Assembly (NCBI RefSeq): GCF_000226095.1
Contig: NC_016472.1
Location: forward strand, 6,386,001-6,450,000
Origin: Thermothelomyces thermophilus ATCC 42464
Taxonomy: Eukaryota > Ascomycota > Sordariomycetes > Sordariales > Chaetomiaceae
Direction of reading: 5' to 3'
Length of the DNA stretch: 64,000 nt
Numbering within the stretch: the stretch's first letter is position 1; each line of letters opens with the position of its first letter. The position numbers and the translations under genes were made by a program. The notes below the pieces were generated by a model. That model saw only the letters and a program-made list of their open reading frames with translations, searched no databases and had not been told where the DNA came from. Positions 37,020 through 48,129 of the stretch are shown in pieces.

Positions 37020-38869
37020 TCACATGGAATCTCTGGAGGTTGTTCTGATCCTCGCGGCCCTGGCAGCGGCGCTCTGACCTCTCTCGGTTCTCTCGTAAGC
37101 GAGTCGTCCGGCCAGCAGCATCATGTCCGTCTCGTTGTCTCCGCAGGTCTCCTCCTCCTCTTTCTCTTTTTCCTTTCTGCTGTTGTCATCGGTTCTGTGA
37201 TCAGCGCGGCCGGCCTGTTCGGCGAGCTCGGCGAGCCGGGTGAGCTCCGCGTCGTCGACGGAATCAAAGTCGTCAGGCGCGGTGGCTTCGGGCCCTTGGA
37301 GAGACCCAATAGTGACCTCGGCAGTTCTGATTGGTCGCCTCGCGGGCTTGACGGGCGGGGCGGCCTCGTCGTCGCTGCTCACGATGAAGATCGGCGCGTA
37401 AGGGCCGACGGCCTCGCCGGCCAGCTCCGGGCGGGCAGGGCGCAGGAGCTCGTCGTCGCTGGTGAGGTCGACGAGGATCTTCTTTCTCTTGGTCTTGGGG
37501 TCAGGGGCGGCCATGACGGCCGCGGCGTTGGGGTCGGCCACGGCGCGGGCGCGCTCCTCCATGATGAACTTCTCTTTCTCCTTCCTCTCGCGGGCAAACT
37601 GCCGGGCCGAGTTCTTCTTGAGCTGCCGTATCTGTGCTCGAGCGTTGGCCGCCCTCTCGCCCTTGTCCTGGTCGTCGGCGGTAATAATAGCGGCGCCGGC
37701 GCCGGCGTCGTCATCGTCGGCCGGCTCGGCGCCGATGTCGACCATGTAGCCGCAGCCGCCCATCGTGTTCTTGCCGTTCCGACCCTTCTCGCAGACCAGG
37801 ACGGCCTCGGTAAACGGAGCGACGTTCTTGTACTTTTTGAACAGGCGGCCCTGCATGCATTGGGGGCAGCCGAGTCTCTGCTGGGGTGTGTCCCGGCCGG
37901 CGCCTCTATCATCATTGGCGCGATTGCTGAAGGCTTCGGAGGCAGTAGTGAGCGGGCGTCGGCGCACCGGCTCGGGGTCTTCTTCATTCTCATTTTCCTC
38001 CTCGCTTCTTTCTTCCTCATATTCAATGTCATATTTCCCGTTCCCGCAACTGACAGTACCTCTGCCGATGCCATCACGACTCGCATCCAGGTTCACGCCA
38101 CCACTGCCACTGGCGCTAGAACCGCGAGTGCGGCCCTGACTCTGTCCCTGACGCCGGTTCCGGATAGCCGCGGACGCGGAGCTGGGGGCTGCCTGCGGGG
38201 GAGCAGCCGAATGCTCAAGATAGGACTCCGGGTCCAGAGCGGGATCCGACTCAAGCACCTCGGAATAGCCGCAACCGTGGTTGGCGCGGTCGCTGCAGAC
38301 GAAGCGGAACTTCCCCCTGTGCACCGACTGGCCGTACGGGTTGAAGCGGGAGCGCACGCGGCGGCCCGTCCCGCAGCGCGGGCAACGGCCATACTTCCCG
38401 CCGCCGCGGTTGGTCCTCCCGCGCGGTTGGCCCGGGACGGGAGGGTCGGCACCGGCACCTTCAGCGTGAGTCGTCCCGGCGACCATACGATGCTGATTTT
38501 GCTTGTAAGGGCTCTCGCCGTCCGAGCTGCCATCCTCGTTGTTGCGATCGATGCGGCCGGTGAGGACGCCCTGTCGGGGGAGGTGTGGGGAGGGCGGAGA
38601 GGTAGCTGGGGGAATAAGGTCAGTTAATTAGCTAGAGGCCTAGTCTGCTTCTTTGGAATAGCACATTGAAAAGAAGAGAAGGGCAAGCTTAGGATAAGCT
38701 GCTAAGACCACGAGGACTGGAGGCAGAATATGAAAATCCAGGCTGGAGGAGGAGAAGGAGGAGAAGAGGGAGGAGGAGGAGGAGAAGAGGGAGGAGGAGG
38801 AGGAGAAGAGGGAGGAGGAGGAGGAGAAGAAGAAGATCATTGCGAATACTCACGCTTGCGAGAGATCAT
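37020..38869 (-). CDS. Protein with two zinc-ribbon-like modules, function unknown
   Basis: Two exons, 38854-38869 (16 bp, MISRK plus one base) and 37020-38605, splice to 533 aa starting MISRKPTSPPSPHLPRQGVL. The tiny first exon is inferred from frame and splice sites; without it the frame has an internal ATG at 38486. Two cysteine modules are visible: YGRCPRCGTGRR then FRFVCSDRANHGCGYSE (about residues 75-120), and RLGCPQCMQGRL then AVLVCEKGRNGKNTMGGCGYMV (about 250-295). The form CPXCXXGX(n)CX(n)CGY resembles topoisomerase-type zinc ribbons or GRF fingers that bind single-stranded nucleic acid. The rest is charged and acidic with a coiled-coil-like RERKEKEKFIMEERARA stretch and short SDDE motifs of SUMO-interacting appearance (VDLTSDDE, FIVSSDDE). 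A nuclear DNA/RNA-linked role is inference. I do not recognise a named family. Confidence 0.75.
38761..38823 (+). repeat. Three tandem copies of a 21-bp polypurine unit
   Basis: A GA-only 21-bp unit, period read directly, repeated three times inside the first intron of the zinc-ribbon gene (intron 38606-38852). On the coding strand it is a long polypyrimidine tract. The run continues imperfectly on both sides (about 38744-38835). Confidence 0.9.
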
Positions 38870-39662
38870 CGTAAATCGGAATAGACAACCGATCAGGGAT
38901 ACTGGAGAAGTTGAAAGAACGGAAAGGTGCTCGGCCTCTTTGCGAGGTTGATTCGGGGTTTATGTGAGTGATGGAAGATCGAGAACATGTGGTGCGAACG
39001 CCCATCCGCTCTGCCACTGTGGCCAGAAGGCGCTTGCCTTTCTGGGGACGTTGGCAACTTGAAACTGTAACAATACCGGATCAAAGTTGTTGAAAATTGC
39101 CAACCCTGGACGATGAATGAATGACAATGGAAAGCTGAGCTTGTCGTGTCTGCTGTGCTGCTGTCAAGAAGTGGTTCGAGTACTGAGCAAAGGAGTGGCC
39201 AAAACAGAGATTTGTAAACGGCGATTTGGTTGCAGTGTTTGGATGCCTGGGGAGTAAGAGGGGAAGGAGCAAGACTGTGACAACCCCGTGATGTGGGATT
39301 CATTGCTAACAAGCTCTTTGGTCCAGCTAAATAATATATATTCTACAGCACATGCCTCTTTTCCTTACATTGTAGCAACAAAGATTCTTCGAGTGATGGA
39401 CCTCGGTCAAGTCGGTACAGAGAGAGGTGATCAGGCACTGTCCTCATGTTCCAAGCTAATTACTCACCCAATCACATAATGACATTCTTTTAGATGATGA
39501 TGATGGCTGTGGCGTGAGTCACTGCAAGTAGCCTGAGGATACTGCCATTTTGTCTCATTACCTCGCTAATGACTTGAGGTGGCAGGAGTGGCAATCTAAT
39601 TAGTGCATGCGTGGCCTAAGTTATAACCCTGGCAACCGCATTTCCTTGCTTCCTTGCCCGGT
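38870..39662. other. Intergenic region
   Basis: About 790 bp upstream of the zinc-ribbon gene and downstream of the decayed protease gene. It holds the promoter of the former. No gene or repeat stands out. Confidence 0.6.
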
Positions 39663-42600
39663 TTACTTTTTGAAATGGCACAAGTCCCGGACCAAGGCCC
39701 CCAGCTTCCTCACCATCCTCCTCCTCTTCTTCTTCTCGTCCGCCGTAGCGTTCCTGTCGTGGCCAGCTTGATGATATCGTCGGAAACCGAGCCGAATTCC
39801 TTCCAGACCTCGAGCTACTTGTTCTCGAGATTGCCGGTTCCGATGTTGGCAAAGGCCTTGTCCTCGATCTGGGGCGCCGACTCGCCGTGTGCCAGCGCGG
39901 CGCCGATGCGGAAGACGTAGTCGGGCGCCTGGCGATACGGCAGCGAATCCTTGGCGCTCTCGCCGAACTGGTCGCTCGCCGAGCAGAAGATCAGTATCTT
40001 TTCCCTCACCCCCTCTCTGATGGCCGCCTCGAGCTCCGTGATGGCAGCGGTTTCCGGGTCCGGCGGCTACCTGGTCGCTCCCAGGTCGCGGTCGTCATGC
40101 TGCTCTCTCGGCTTCTTGCTCTTGAAGGTCCACGAGATGGAGATGATGTCCAACCCGCGCCGGATGGCGCCCCGGATCGCCTTGGCCGCGCTCTCGGCAA
40201 AGATGGTGCGGTCGCCGTTGGGCAGCCGCTTGCTGTGGACTCTCAGCACCTGGACGGAAACCCAGGGGTTGATGCGCGCGATCATGTTGGCCATGACGGT
40301 GCCGTGACCGTCGGCGGAGCGGTGCCACGGATTCTCCGCGTGCCCGCTCGGCGGGTAGTAGCTCCTACCCCTGGCGGTGACGATGCCGTTGTAGGTACGA
40401 AGGTGATCGATGTCAACCCCGTCGTCGATCAAAGCGAGCTGTTTCGTGCGAACGCCATATCATCAGTAGACCGTCCAATCTTGCGAGTTCGCTTGCTGCC
40501 ATGGGCCTCTTGACAATGAACTCGTTATATTTTTTTCCCCCGTGCTTACCTTGATCTTGCTGGGTTCCTCTATTTTGACACCAATCTCTCTGAGTACAAT
40601 CCCTAGCGATTTTCTAAACCTGTCCATCGTCGTGACCCAGACGTGCTGTCTCTGGGCTATGGTGAGCGGGCTACTTTCGGCTGGGTTACCAGTCGCATCG
40701 CTCTGCTCTTCGTTGCCGGTTTGGTTAGCGACCAGCCACTTCAGTCTCCGAGCGACTTTGACATCGATTCTCCCCCTGCTGTTTGAGGCGAGGTCGTTTT
40801 TGAATATTTCGATCATCTTATCCATTCTTGCGGCACTCTCTAGTCCCTGAAATCCTCATGAGCATCATCATTTGATACGATCATTGATGTTTATATCATA
40901 TCTCTAGGAAACCTTCGCAACCACGCGCTTTGGGCGAACTTGGGTCATGAGCATACCGGTGCAGCATAGAACTTGAGGGTCTACAGCTTGGTCAGCCTAG
41001 GGAGACCGTTGGCACTTCCCTAGCCCTTTAACATTGTCTGGTTCCCGCTCCAGTACAGGTTGACATGTTCGACTTGCGGCGCGGCGAAGAAAATGACGTC
41101 TGAACTCAGGTCGGGCTTCCGCCAGTCCCTGTAAGGCGAGGCCATTGGTAAGTATGCATGTACTCCTGGCCTTGCTAATTATGCTAACCTAACCGGACAA
41201 GTAGGCAGAGGTCTTTTCTAGCACCGAAAAGTAAGGAACGGTGCTCTCACCAGTTTTCCACCAGGATCGGCTCCCGGGATTTCTGCCTCTCTTCGGCTGG
41301 GGCCTGGTTACGCCACGAGGAGAAAACGATGGCGGTTTCACGACCCTGCGGAAGCTGAAGGGACTCGATACCCTTGAGGGCCAGCTCAATGGCCGCGTCG
41401 GTGTGTGCGGGCGGCTTCAGGTCATCGACCTGCAGCCGGAGGATGCGTTTCACACCGCACTTGGACAGTTTGTCAAACACGCTGACCAGGTCGCTGCGGC
41501 CCATGTTGGGGTTCTCGCGTGGTTCCTGTGCTTGCTCCGTAAGCCCTCCGTTCCGGGCGCGTCCCGGGGCTGTCGCTGCCGCCCTGGCCATGGTCCAGGC
41601 TGGGAATGTAGACGTAGGACAGGGTTTTCTGGAAGCCGCCCGCCGACATGCGCTCAATCAGGGTGATGATGCTGTCGGCCCGACTGTGACCCGATGCGTC
41701 GAAGTAGAGATTGATGTCTGGTTCCAACCCAACCAGCACAAAAACGGCCAGGTTAGCGCAACCGGAGCATTCTAAGCACGCTGTATTCTCTTTCGCATGT
41801 CGGCCTGGCTCTGGGGCCCTCAGGGGGAGGGGCCCAGGCTCTGCACGAGAGTACAGTGAGAAGGAATGGACAACCCACCAGAAGCATCCTTGCCGTAGAT
41901 CAAATCGCGGGCTTCCATGTCGGGCCGATTGCGGATGTAGTGCAGCTCGAGAAACTCCTGGATCTTCAGGTAAGCCCCCGGCTGTTTCTTGGTAGCACCG
42001 GCTGCTGCGTTGTTTCCCGTGCCAGTCGACTTGACCATGACATTCTTTGCTCCCTTGAGATCTATAGGTTGCTTTTTCTGAGACGTCATTGGGGTCACTG
42101 GCGGTGGCGGTGGCATCCTTTTCAAGTCGCTCAGAAACCCTTCTTTGGTCCCGTCAGCTATCGACATGCGACGAGAGTTACGGCCCTCGAGCGTCTTCTT
42201 GATATTGCTCTTGCTGGATGACACAGTGCCGCCATCGACGGTTCTATCTCCTCCTCCTCCTCCTCCTCCCTCCAGTCCGGTGTTGGACCGGCCCAGTTTC
42301 ACGATCCAGTGCGAGCTGTCCTTGGGGTCTTTCCACGTTGTTGGGCTGTCGGTAGGTCTCTCTGTAATTTGTGGGGTAATGGGGGCGCTGCTGGAGCTTC
42401 TGGGACTTGAAGTCCGTTGATAAAGCGACCCGTTTTGGGTCCGTGGAGAAGGCGGACGGCGTGATGATGGTGGTGGTGGCTGGTGCTTCTTGGATCCCGT
42501 CACGGTCCTTCTTCTCGCGCTTTCTCATCTCCAGAAGGCGGCGCCAGATGCGTTGCGCATATGTTATTGGGGATTCGTCATTGTTGCTGAAGGCTTTGTC

Positions 42601-43482
42601 GGCCTTCATGAGCGTGTCAGCTTTTTCCACCATCTTCGTGAACAGGTCGACGTAGTCGTCGCCCCGGCAGAGGCACTGTCGGGAGTCGGCCGCATAGTGG
42701 ATGGGCGTGTTCCCGTCCTTGTCCTTGGCAGCCAGCATTTCGGCCGTCGCCAGGGGGACGAGCTCCTGCGCTCGTGTCAGGACTCTTTTGGCGTCGGCCT
42801 CTGTTCTGCTCCTCGGCTTGTCGTCGGGCCAGGTGAAGATGTGGTGCAGAGCGTTTTGCCCGTCGCCGTCTTGGTCGGCGAGGAGAGCTGCCAGGTGTTC
42901 TGTTGGGCAGGACTCCCTGATCTGCTGGACAAAGCCGTCATTGTCGCGCAGCTTGATGGCTACCTTCAAGATTGGCTCCTCTTTCCTCTTGTCCTTCTTC
43001 TCTTCCTCCGTCTCGGTCTTGTCCCAGGATGCGAGGTACTCTGAGAGGAAATCGCGGATCATGGGCCTTATGATCTCGTCAGGAAACTTGTCGTAGCTGT
43101 CGAGTACGTAGTTACTGACCATGATATGCAGCGCCGTTGCTCGGGTGGGCTCCGCACCTCTGCCCATTAACAGTGCCTTCTTCTTGTACGGTTCAAGGGG
43201 CTCTACATCGCTTGGCCCTTGGCTGTCGTCCCACGTGCGTAGTTTTCTTTCGAGGAGGTCCATGACGTCTTTTAACTGACGCCCCAGCTCCCACGCGAGC
43301 CATACTGCTTGGTCGCTGTCCTGGGCTTGTAAGGCGTGAAAGCCAGCACCGCCGCGGTCGTCTCGCTCCTCTTGATCTGATAAAGACATGTCAAGCTCAT
43401 CCTCGTCGTCCATATCATAGACGACTTCGTCAACTCGTTCCCCGCCATATTCAGATATGTTTTTTGTTGGCGAAGCGTGCTC
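39663..43482 (-). pseudogene. Decayed ankyrin / subtilisin-like (S8) protease gene
   Basis: The conceptual protein has an acidic start (EHASPTKNISEYGGERVDE, then MDDEDELDMSL), ankyrin-like repeats (TRATALHIMVSN, DGQNALHHIFTW, DGNTPIHYAAD), a middle region ending DASDINLYFDASGHS, and an S8 domain with ALIDDGVDIDH (catalytic Asp) and DGHGTVMA (catalytic His). Introns at about 41734-41878, 41107-41260, 40857-40955 and 40449-40549 keep GT-AG borders, so this is decay in place, not a retrocopy. Lesions read directly: frame changes between about 42250 and 42560, near 41600 and near 39765; in-frame TAG codons at 41020, 40981, 40067 and 39815. After TICSAS-like FCSASDQ, the text jumps from GESAPQIEDK to AFANIGTGN, with no GSSVATA-type serine motif. 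The final frame ends KLGALVRDLCHFKK at 39663. The 5' exon (possibly from 43583) is uncertain. It cannot encode an active protease. Confidence 0.85.
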
Positions 43483-44600
43483 CTGTGGATAAGCACAGTT
43501 AAAACTGGAGAGAGAGGTGGGAAGGCGGGACGGGATAAGTGAATGCGGGAGTGTATGTACTTGACAGCCAACTCCTCCTTCATGGACCAGGCGAGTAATG
43601 GCTAATAAGTTTCAGTGCTGAACGCTTGCTGGGAAGTGGTCGCAGCTGTTCTGCTCCTATTACTGGAAAGGCGCAGGTGCAGATTGCCACCATTGACAAC
43701 CTATTCCCAGGCGGAGAAACATTCCCTCAACATTCCTTGCCCGATCACCGGAAGCGAAGCGACGGGGCATCGGCCAAAAGTCTGGGTAATCTGGCGGGAA
43801 ATCGAGTTGGGAGAGGAAGTGGTGGTGGGGGAGGTGTGGGAAGGGGGAAAGGTTGGGGTTCGGTAGGGGGGGGCTAAATACATACATGTACAGTACATAC
43901 AGTACATCGCCCGTGCATAACATGTATGCATATGCGTGAGAGGGGCGACGGGAAAAGAAGCAAGACCGTGATAGCCACAGCCTAGTGTATGCCCAACCAA
44001 CACAGTGGCTGTGGGATGTAGCGCTCTGAGGAACTTTCGGGTGTGACAATATGCTTTCCCCCCCCCCCCCCCCCGGGGCAAAAACCCTCTTCCTCCCTTT
44101 CAACTTCCCCTGTCAGATCCAGAGCTTTCTGCACCACCACTTATCTGGATGCAGCTGAACGGGAAGCGTGCGTGCTGGGAAGATAAAAGAGACCCTGCCA
44201 CTTGGCTTACTGGGTTGTCGCCTGCTCCGGAGCAGCTGTCTGAGAATTCGGCCAGACCGCTTGTGCCACTTCTTCTGGGACTGCTCGTGAATAGCCGTGC
44301 GTTGGCATGACAGAAATTGTGGACGAGTCCGAGTTTTGGATGAACAGCGATGAAGAGGAAGAATAAGACGACCGCGACGACCAAGGGGCGGCTGCAAGTT
44401 CGCCCGATCCTACCTACTTCCGGCTCAATCTGGAACGGATTGGACAAGAAGGAGGTAAGCACGCGTAAATCCGGTCCCTGGCCGGCGGCCCTACCAAGTC
44501 CCGAGGGCAACGAGGCTGACGAAAATGGGGCATCCCGTATCACTTCTCCGCGCCCCTCTCCCCAGACTTCCGAACCAGCAACACCTCCGGGAAGAAGCAG
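43483..44600. other. Region between two pseudogenes, with C17 tract
   Basis: About 1.1 kb. It may contain a first exon or promoter of the minus-strand protease pseudogene (an ATG at 43583 is followed by MKEELAVK, but the splice phase does not fit cleanly). A TACATGTACAGTACATACAGTACAT block is at 43882-43906 and C17 at 44058-44074. An ATG at 44307 opens MTEIVDESEFWMNSD but stops after 19 codons; it may be a remnant start of the plus-strand pseudogene. Confidence 0.5.
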
Positions 44601-45702
44601 CGCGACGTGGTGACGGGATACAGCTCCGGATCCAGGAGACGGCCGGCTTTCTTTGTCGGCTGCGAGGCCAAGGCTATCGTTCACGGCACTCTCAGCCGGG
44701 TGTCGGGCACTCGGTCGACGCTGCTCGTCTACGGCTTCTGCTTCTTGTCGTACCCTCGGTGCGGATCAAGAGGGCGCGTATTCACTTTGAGTTTCGGAGC
44801 AAGACGGGCGTCGCCGGGGCAGGGCCCCTGGTCCATGAGATAGCCCCCTTCGCCACGCACACAATGATGCAGACGACTGCTTTGGTGACCCGCGCGGGGG
44901 AGTTCTTGGGAGGGCTGTCGGGTTGGCGGCGGCGGCATCATTGGTCAGGCGGGCGGCAAGTTCGCGAAGACGATTGAGCAGACCGAGACGTACGCGGCCG
45001 AGGTGACGGGCAATCGGCCGCCGGACGAGTGGGGGAACCACTTTGAGGCGTCGTGGTCGCTCAAGGAGAATTCGTCGCAGCCGAGCGGGATCCGCTTCCT
45101 GCTCGACCACGCCGCCGTCGTCCGCCTCCTAATCGAGAGCGGTGCCGATGCCCGTGTCGAGTGCGGGCTCTATGACGGAGACAGAGACGCTATTGAGTCT
45201 CTCAGCCCGCTGACCCTAGCCCGCCGCAGCAGCTCTGCCTACGAGGTAGTCAGCGCCCTGGAGGTGCTCCTCCAGGACCTCCGCCTGGATAAAGATGATG
45301 CCGGCAAGCCTGTTTGTCGATATACGGTTGCTAGCGCTAGATGTGACGTCTGCATGGCTGTAAGTGTCCGCACCCTCCATGGTTCTTCTTCCCATTCGTT
45401 CGTCCTTGATCTTCTTTGCTTTTTGTTTCCTCATTTTCTGCTTTCACGGCACTGACGCACACACAAACACCTGCTCACCATCCTCTCCTGCCCAGGACAT
45501 CCTCGGCTACTGCTAGAAATGCACCTCCTGCCCCGACTTCGACGTCTGTAGCAAGTGCTACCCCACCATAAAGAAATACCACCACGGCGGTATCTCGGAC
45601 GAGGACTCGCCATACGAGTTCCGTCGCGCTCCCAGGGACGCCAACGGCGAAGGAAAACGGTATTTCGAGTGGCGATGCTTCAAGGGTGAAACTTGGGCCT
45701 GA
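44601..45702 (+). pseudogene. Chimeric pseudogene: conserved fungal domain plus ankyrin/ZZ finger fragment
   Basis: The first part matches, by memory of motifs, a fungal domain of unknown function: FVGCEAKAIVHGTLSR and LLVYGFCFL in one frame (about 44645-44750), RIKRARIHFEFRSKTG and HEIAPFATHTMM in another (about 44762-44880), then KFAKTIEQTETYAAEV and SWSLKENSSQPSGI back in the first frame (about 44958-45090). The text then turns without break into an ankyrin-like stretch (VVRLLIESGADARVE) and, after an intron at 45360-45495, a ZZ-type zinc finger (CDVC, then CTSCPDFDVCSKCY and a final HH). A TAG at 45514 interrupts the finger just after DILGYC. The last frame closes at 45702. Two frame changes, one stop and an unnatural junction near 45090 argue for a relic of two different genes. 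Confidence 0.7.
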
Positions 45703-46271
45703 AGTCATAGCTCGGCTATCCTCTGACTCCCCAAGATACACATCGTATCTGGAGTGTTGCATTCTTCTCTTTTTGGCCAAACCTTTAGGCTGGAAAATGC
45801 CCATCTTCGCGTCATCCACGGTGACTCACCTTCCTGAGGTTGCGGTGGTCAAAATCTTATGAAAAAACTTGATTACACAAGAGGAAGCTGCTTCTGTGCC
45901 ATTGTGGCCTAATTAATACCGAGTACTTTCTGAGAACTCTATGAAACTCTCTTCGTCACAAATTAACTGGAAGGAGGAACCGGCCGGCTGGTTTAAGTGC
46001 AGTTGGACAAAATGGAATGGTCACCTGCAGCAGGGCTCTTTTGGAAGACTGATTTCAAACATCAGAAACAGAATCTACCACTGACCACACAGGGACGCAT
46101 TATCTTTGTCCGGTGATAACATGTCACACACAGGAGTCTATTCCTAAGAAGACCTTTATTTACTTCGCACGCTCATCATCACAAGCCATATCACATGACA
46201 GACAGATGCGGAGCCTCAGCGGCGTAGCGCTAAAACGGGGACAAGGAATAAGAAGAAACCTAGCCCTTTCC
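45703..46271. other. Intergenic region
   Basis: About 570 bp between the plus-strand pseudogene and the stop of the aspartyl-tRNA synthetase. It is A+T-richer than the flanks and includes the 3' UTR of the synthetase. No gene is seen. Confidence 0.6.
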
Positions 46272-48129
46272 TTACGGGAGCAGCCTCTTCGGCGTCCGGG
46301 GGTAGAAAGCCGCGAGATGGACGCTGGGCAGGTTCAGGTACCACGCCACCACGCGGTCCAGGCCGATACCTCCGCCGCCGTGGGCAGGCACGCCCGCCTG
46401 CCTGAAGATGTCGACGTACTCCTTGATACCGGGGCTGGCCGGGTCGATGCCCTTGGTGCGGATGCGCGCCTCCAGCTCGACGGGGTCGTTGATACGCTGC
46501 CCGCCCGAGCAGATCTCCTGGCCGCGCATGAACAGGTCGTACGCGTTGGTCACCTTGCGGTTGGTCGGGTCCTCCTTGGCGTAGAAGGGCCGGGCGCCCT
46601 CGGGGAACTTGTCGAGCACGTAGAAGTCGGTGTTGTATTTCTTGCGAATGATGGCGCCGAGCGCCTTCTCCTGCGGCGTGCTCATGTCCTCGTCGTCGCT
46701 GACGTTGCGGAACTCCTCAGGGCCCTCCTCGCGGAGCAGCTTCTGCCCTTCGGCGAAGGTCAGCCGGACCTCCTTGCCCGGCTCCGGGAGGAGGAATTCC
46801 TCGGCCGGGTATACGGAGCGGACGAGCGCGATCTCGTCGCGGCAGCGCTCCTTGATCTCGCGGAACATGTACAGCAGGACACCTTCAAGCATGTACTATG
46901 CGTTTTGTTTCAGTGGGCCCGCCGAAAAAAAAATGGTGAAGGGGAAAGGTCTCTATCATACCACAACCTCGTGATAATCCTTCTTGATTTCCATCTCCAT
47001 ATCAAGACCAGTGAACTCGGTCATGTGCCTCGGCGTGTTGGAGTTCTCGGCTCTGAAAACAGGGCCAATGCTGAACACCCGCTTTCGCCCGCCCGCGATC
47101 TCAATCTGCTTGTAGAACTGTGGAGATTGCGCTTGGGGCGAATCAGCACAAGTCCAGAGAGTGTAAGAACGCAAATCACGTACCCAAGTAGGCGTCCTTT
47201 TCGAAGTAGGGCAAGCGGAACACATTGGCGCCGCCCTCGGACGCGGCGCCAATGAGGCACGGGGGCTCAAACTCCTTGAAGCCGTGAGATCTGAGGTAGG
47301 AACGGTATAGCTCCTTCATCTCCGCGCGAATGTCGGCAATGGCCTGCTGCACGGCCGATCGCTTATGCATGACAATGTTGTCAAGATGGGTAAGCATGGT
47401 GGCAGCCGGGATGCCCGGGCCCTCGCCGGCGATGCTGAGCTTCTCAACCTCCTGCTCGACGGGCGGCTCCTCGTCACTGAAGTTGGCGATCGGTCGGTTC
47501 GCCGCGGCAAGCGTCATGCCCAGAACGTTCGGCGCGGCGGCGTGGACGAAGCACTTGGTGATGTGCAGCTCGTAGTTGGAGACGCGGCAGCTCTTGACGG
47601 GCTCGAGGGGCTTCTGGACCTTGGCCTCGACGACGACGAAGCTCTCCGGGTTGATAGCGCCCACCCACTTGACCATCTGCCGACTGACGGGAGTGCCCTC
47701 CGGGTTGGCCGCCACGACACCCTGGATCGACCAGTTACCCTCCTCGCGCAACTCAACAAAGGCCATCTTGGCGCCCTGCATGCGTGCATTCTGGAGCCAA
47801 GCGCGCAGCTCGACCGTCTTGCCCACATGCTCCTCGCCGAGGGTCTTCAGGTTGATCTCGATCACGTCAGGGGAGAGCTTTGTCTCGTGAGTCTCCTGGC
47901 CGTAGTTGTCTTTGGCGAGATCTTCAGCCTGGGCCGCCGAACTGGACGCTGCAGCCGCAGCAGCCCGTTCGGCGGCGCGGCGAGCCTTCTCTGCCTCCTT
48001 CTTGGCCTTGGCTTCTGCCTTCTTGGCAGCCTTCTTGGAGATGCCGCCTTCCTCACCAACCCCGGCAGCAGGAGCCGCAGCTGGAGTCTCCGCCGGAGGG
48101 GGGGTCGCGTTCGCTGCAGGGTCAGCCAT
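46272..48129 (-). CDS. Cytosolic aspartyl-tRNA synthetase
   Basis: Class IIb synthetase that charges tRNA-Asp in the cytosol (yeast Dps1 equivalent). Three exons, 47184-48129, 46962-47131 and 46272-46895, give 579 aa. The start is [12 protein letters not shown] at 48129; the frame is open further upstream but reads like 5' UTR. Residues about 30-65 are a Lys/Ala-rich amphipathic helix ([20 protein letters not shown]), the eukaryotic tRNA-binding extension. The OB-fold follows ([20 protein letters not shown]). The catalytic core shows the [13 protein letters not shown] block, which is exact only after splicing, motif 2 ([15 protein letters not shown]) and motif 3 (GGIGLDR) near the end. The C-terminus [11 protein letters not shown] is typical of eukaryotic AspRS. 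It shares a 625-bp divergent promoter region with the Gemin2-like gene. Confidence 0.95.

Noticed and set aside
36981-38627. 548-codon plus-strand frame opposite the zinc-ribbon gene
   Set aside because: The minus-strand reading has ordered cysteine motifs; the plus reading is low-complexity Gly/Ala/Val without a domain.
43560-43583. MKEELAVK as the first exon of the protease pseudogene
   Set aside because: With the GTACAT donor the phase does not join the GAG acceptor at 43482 in the good frame; the weak GTCAAG donor would, so it stays unproven and outside the feature.
46113-47255. 380-codon plus-strand frame over the AspRS 3' exons
   Set aside because: Antisense shadow; the minus strand carries class II motifs 2 and 3.
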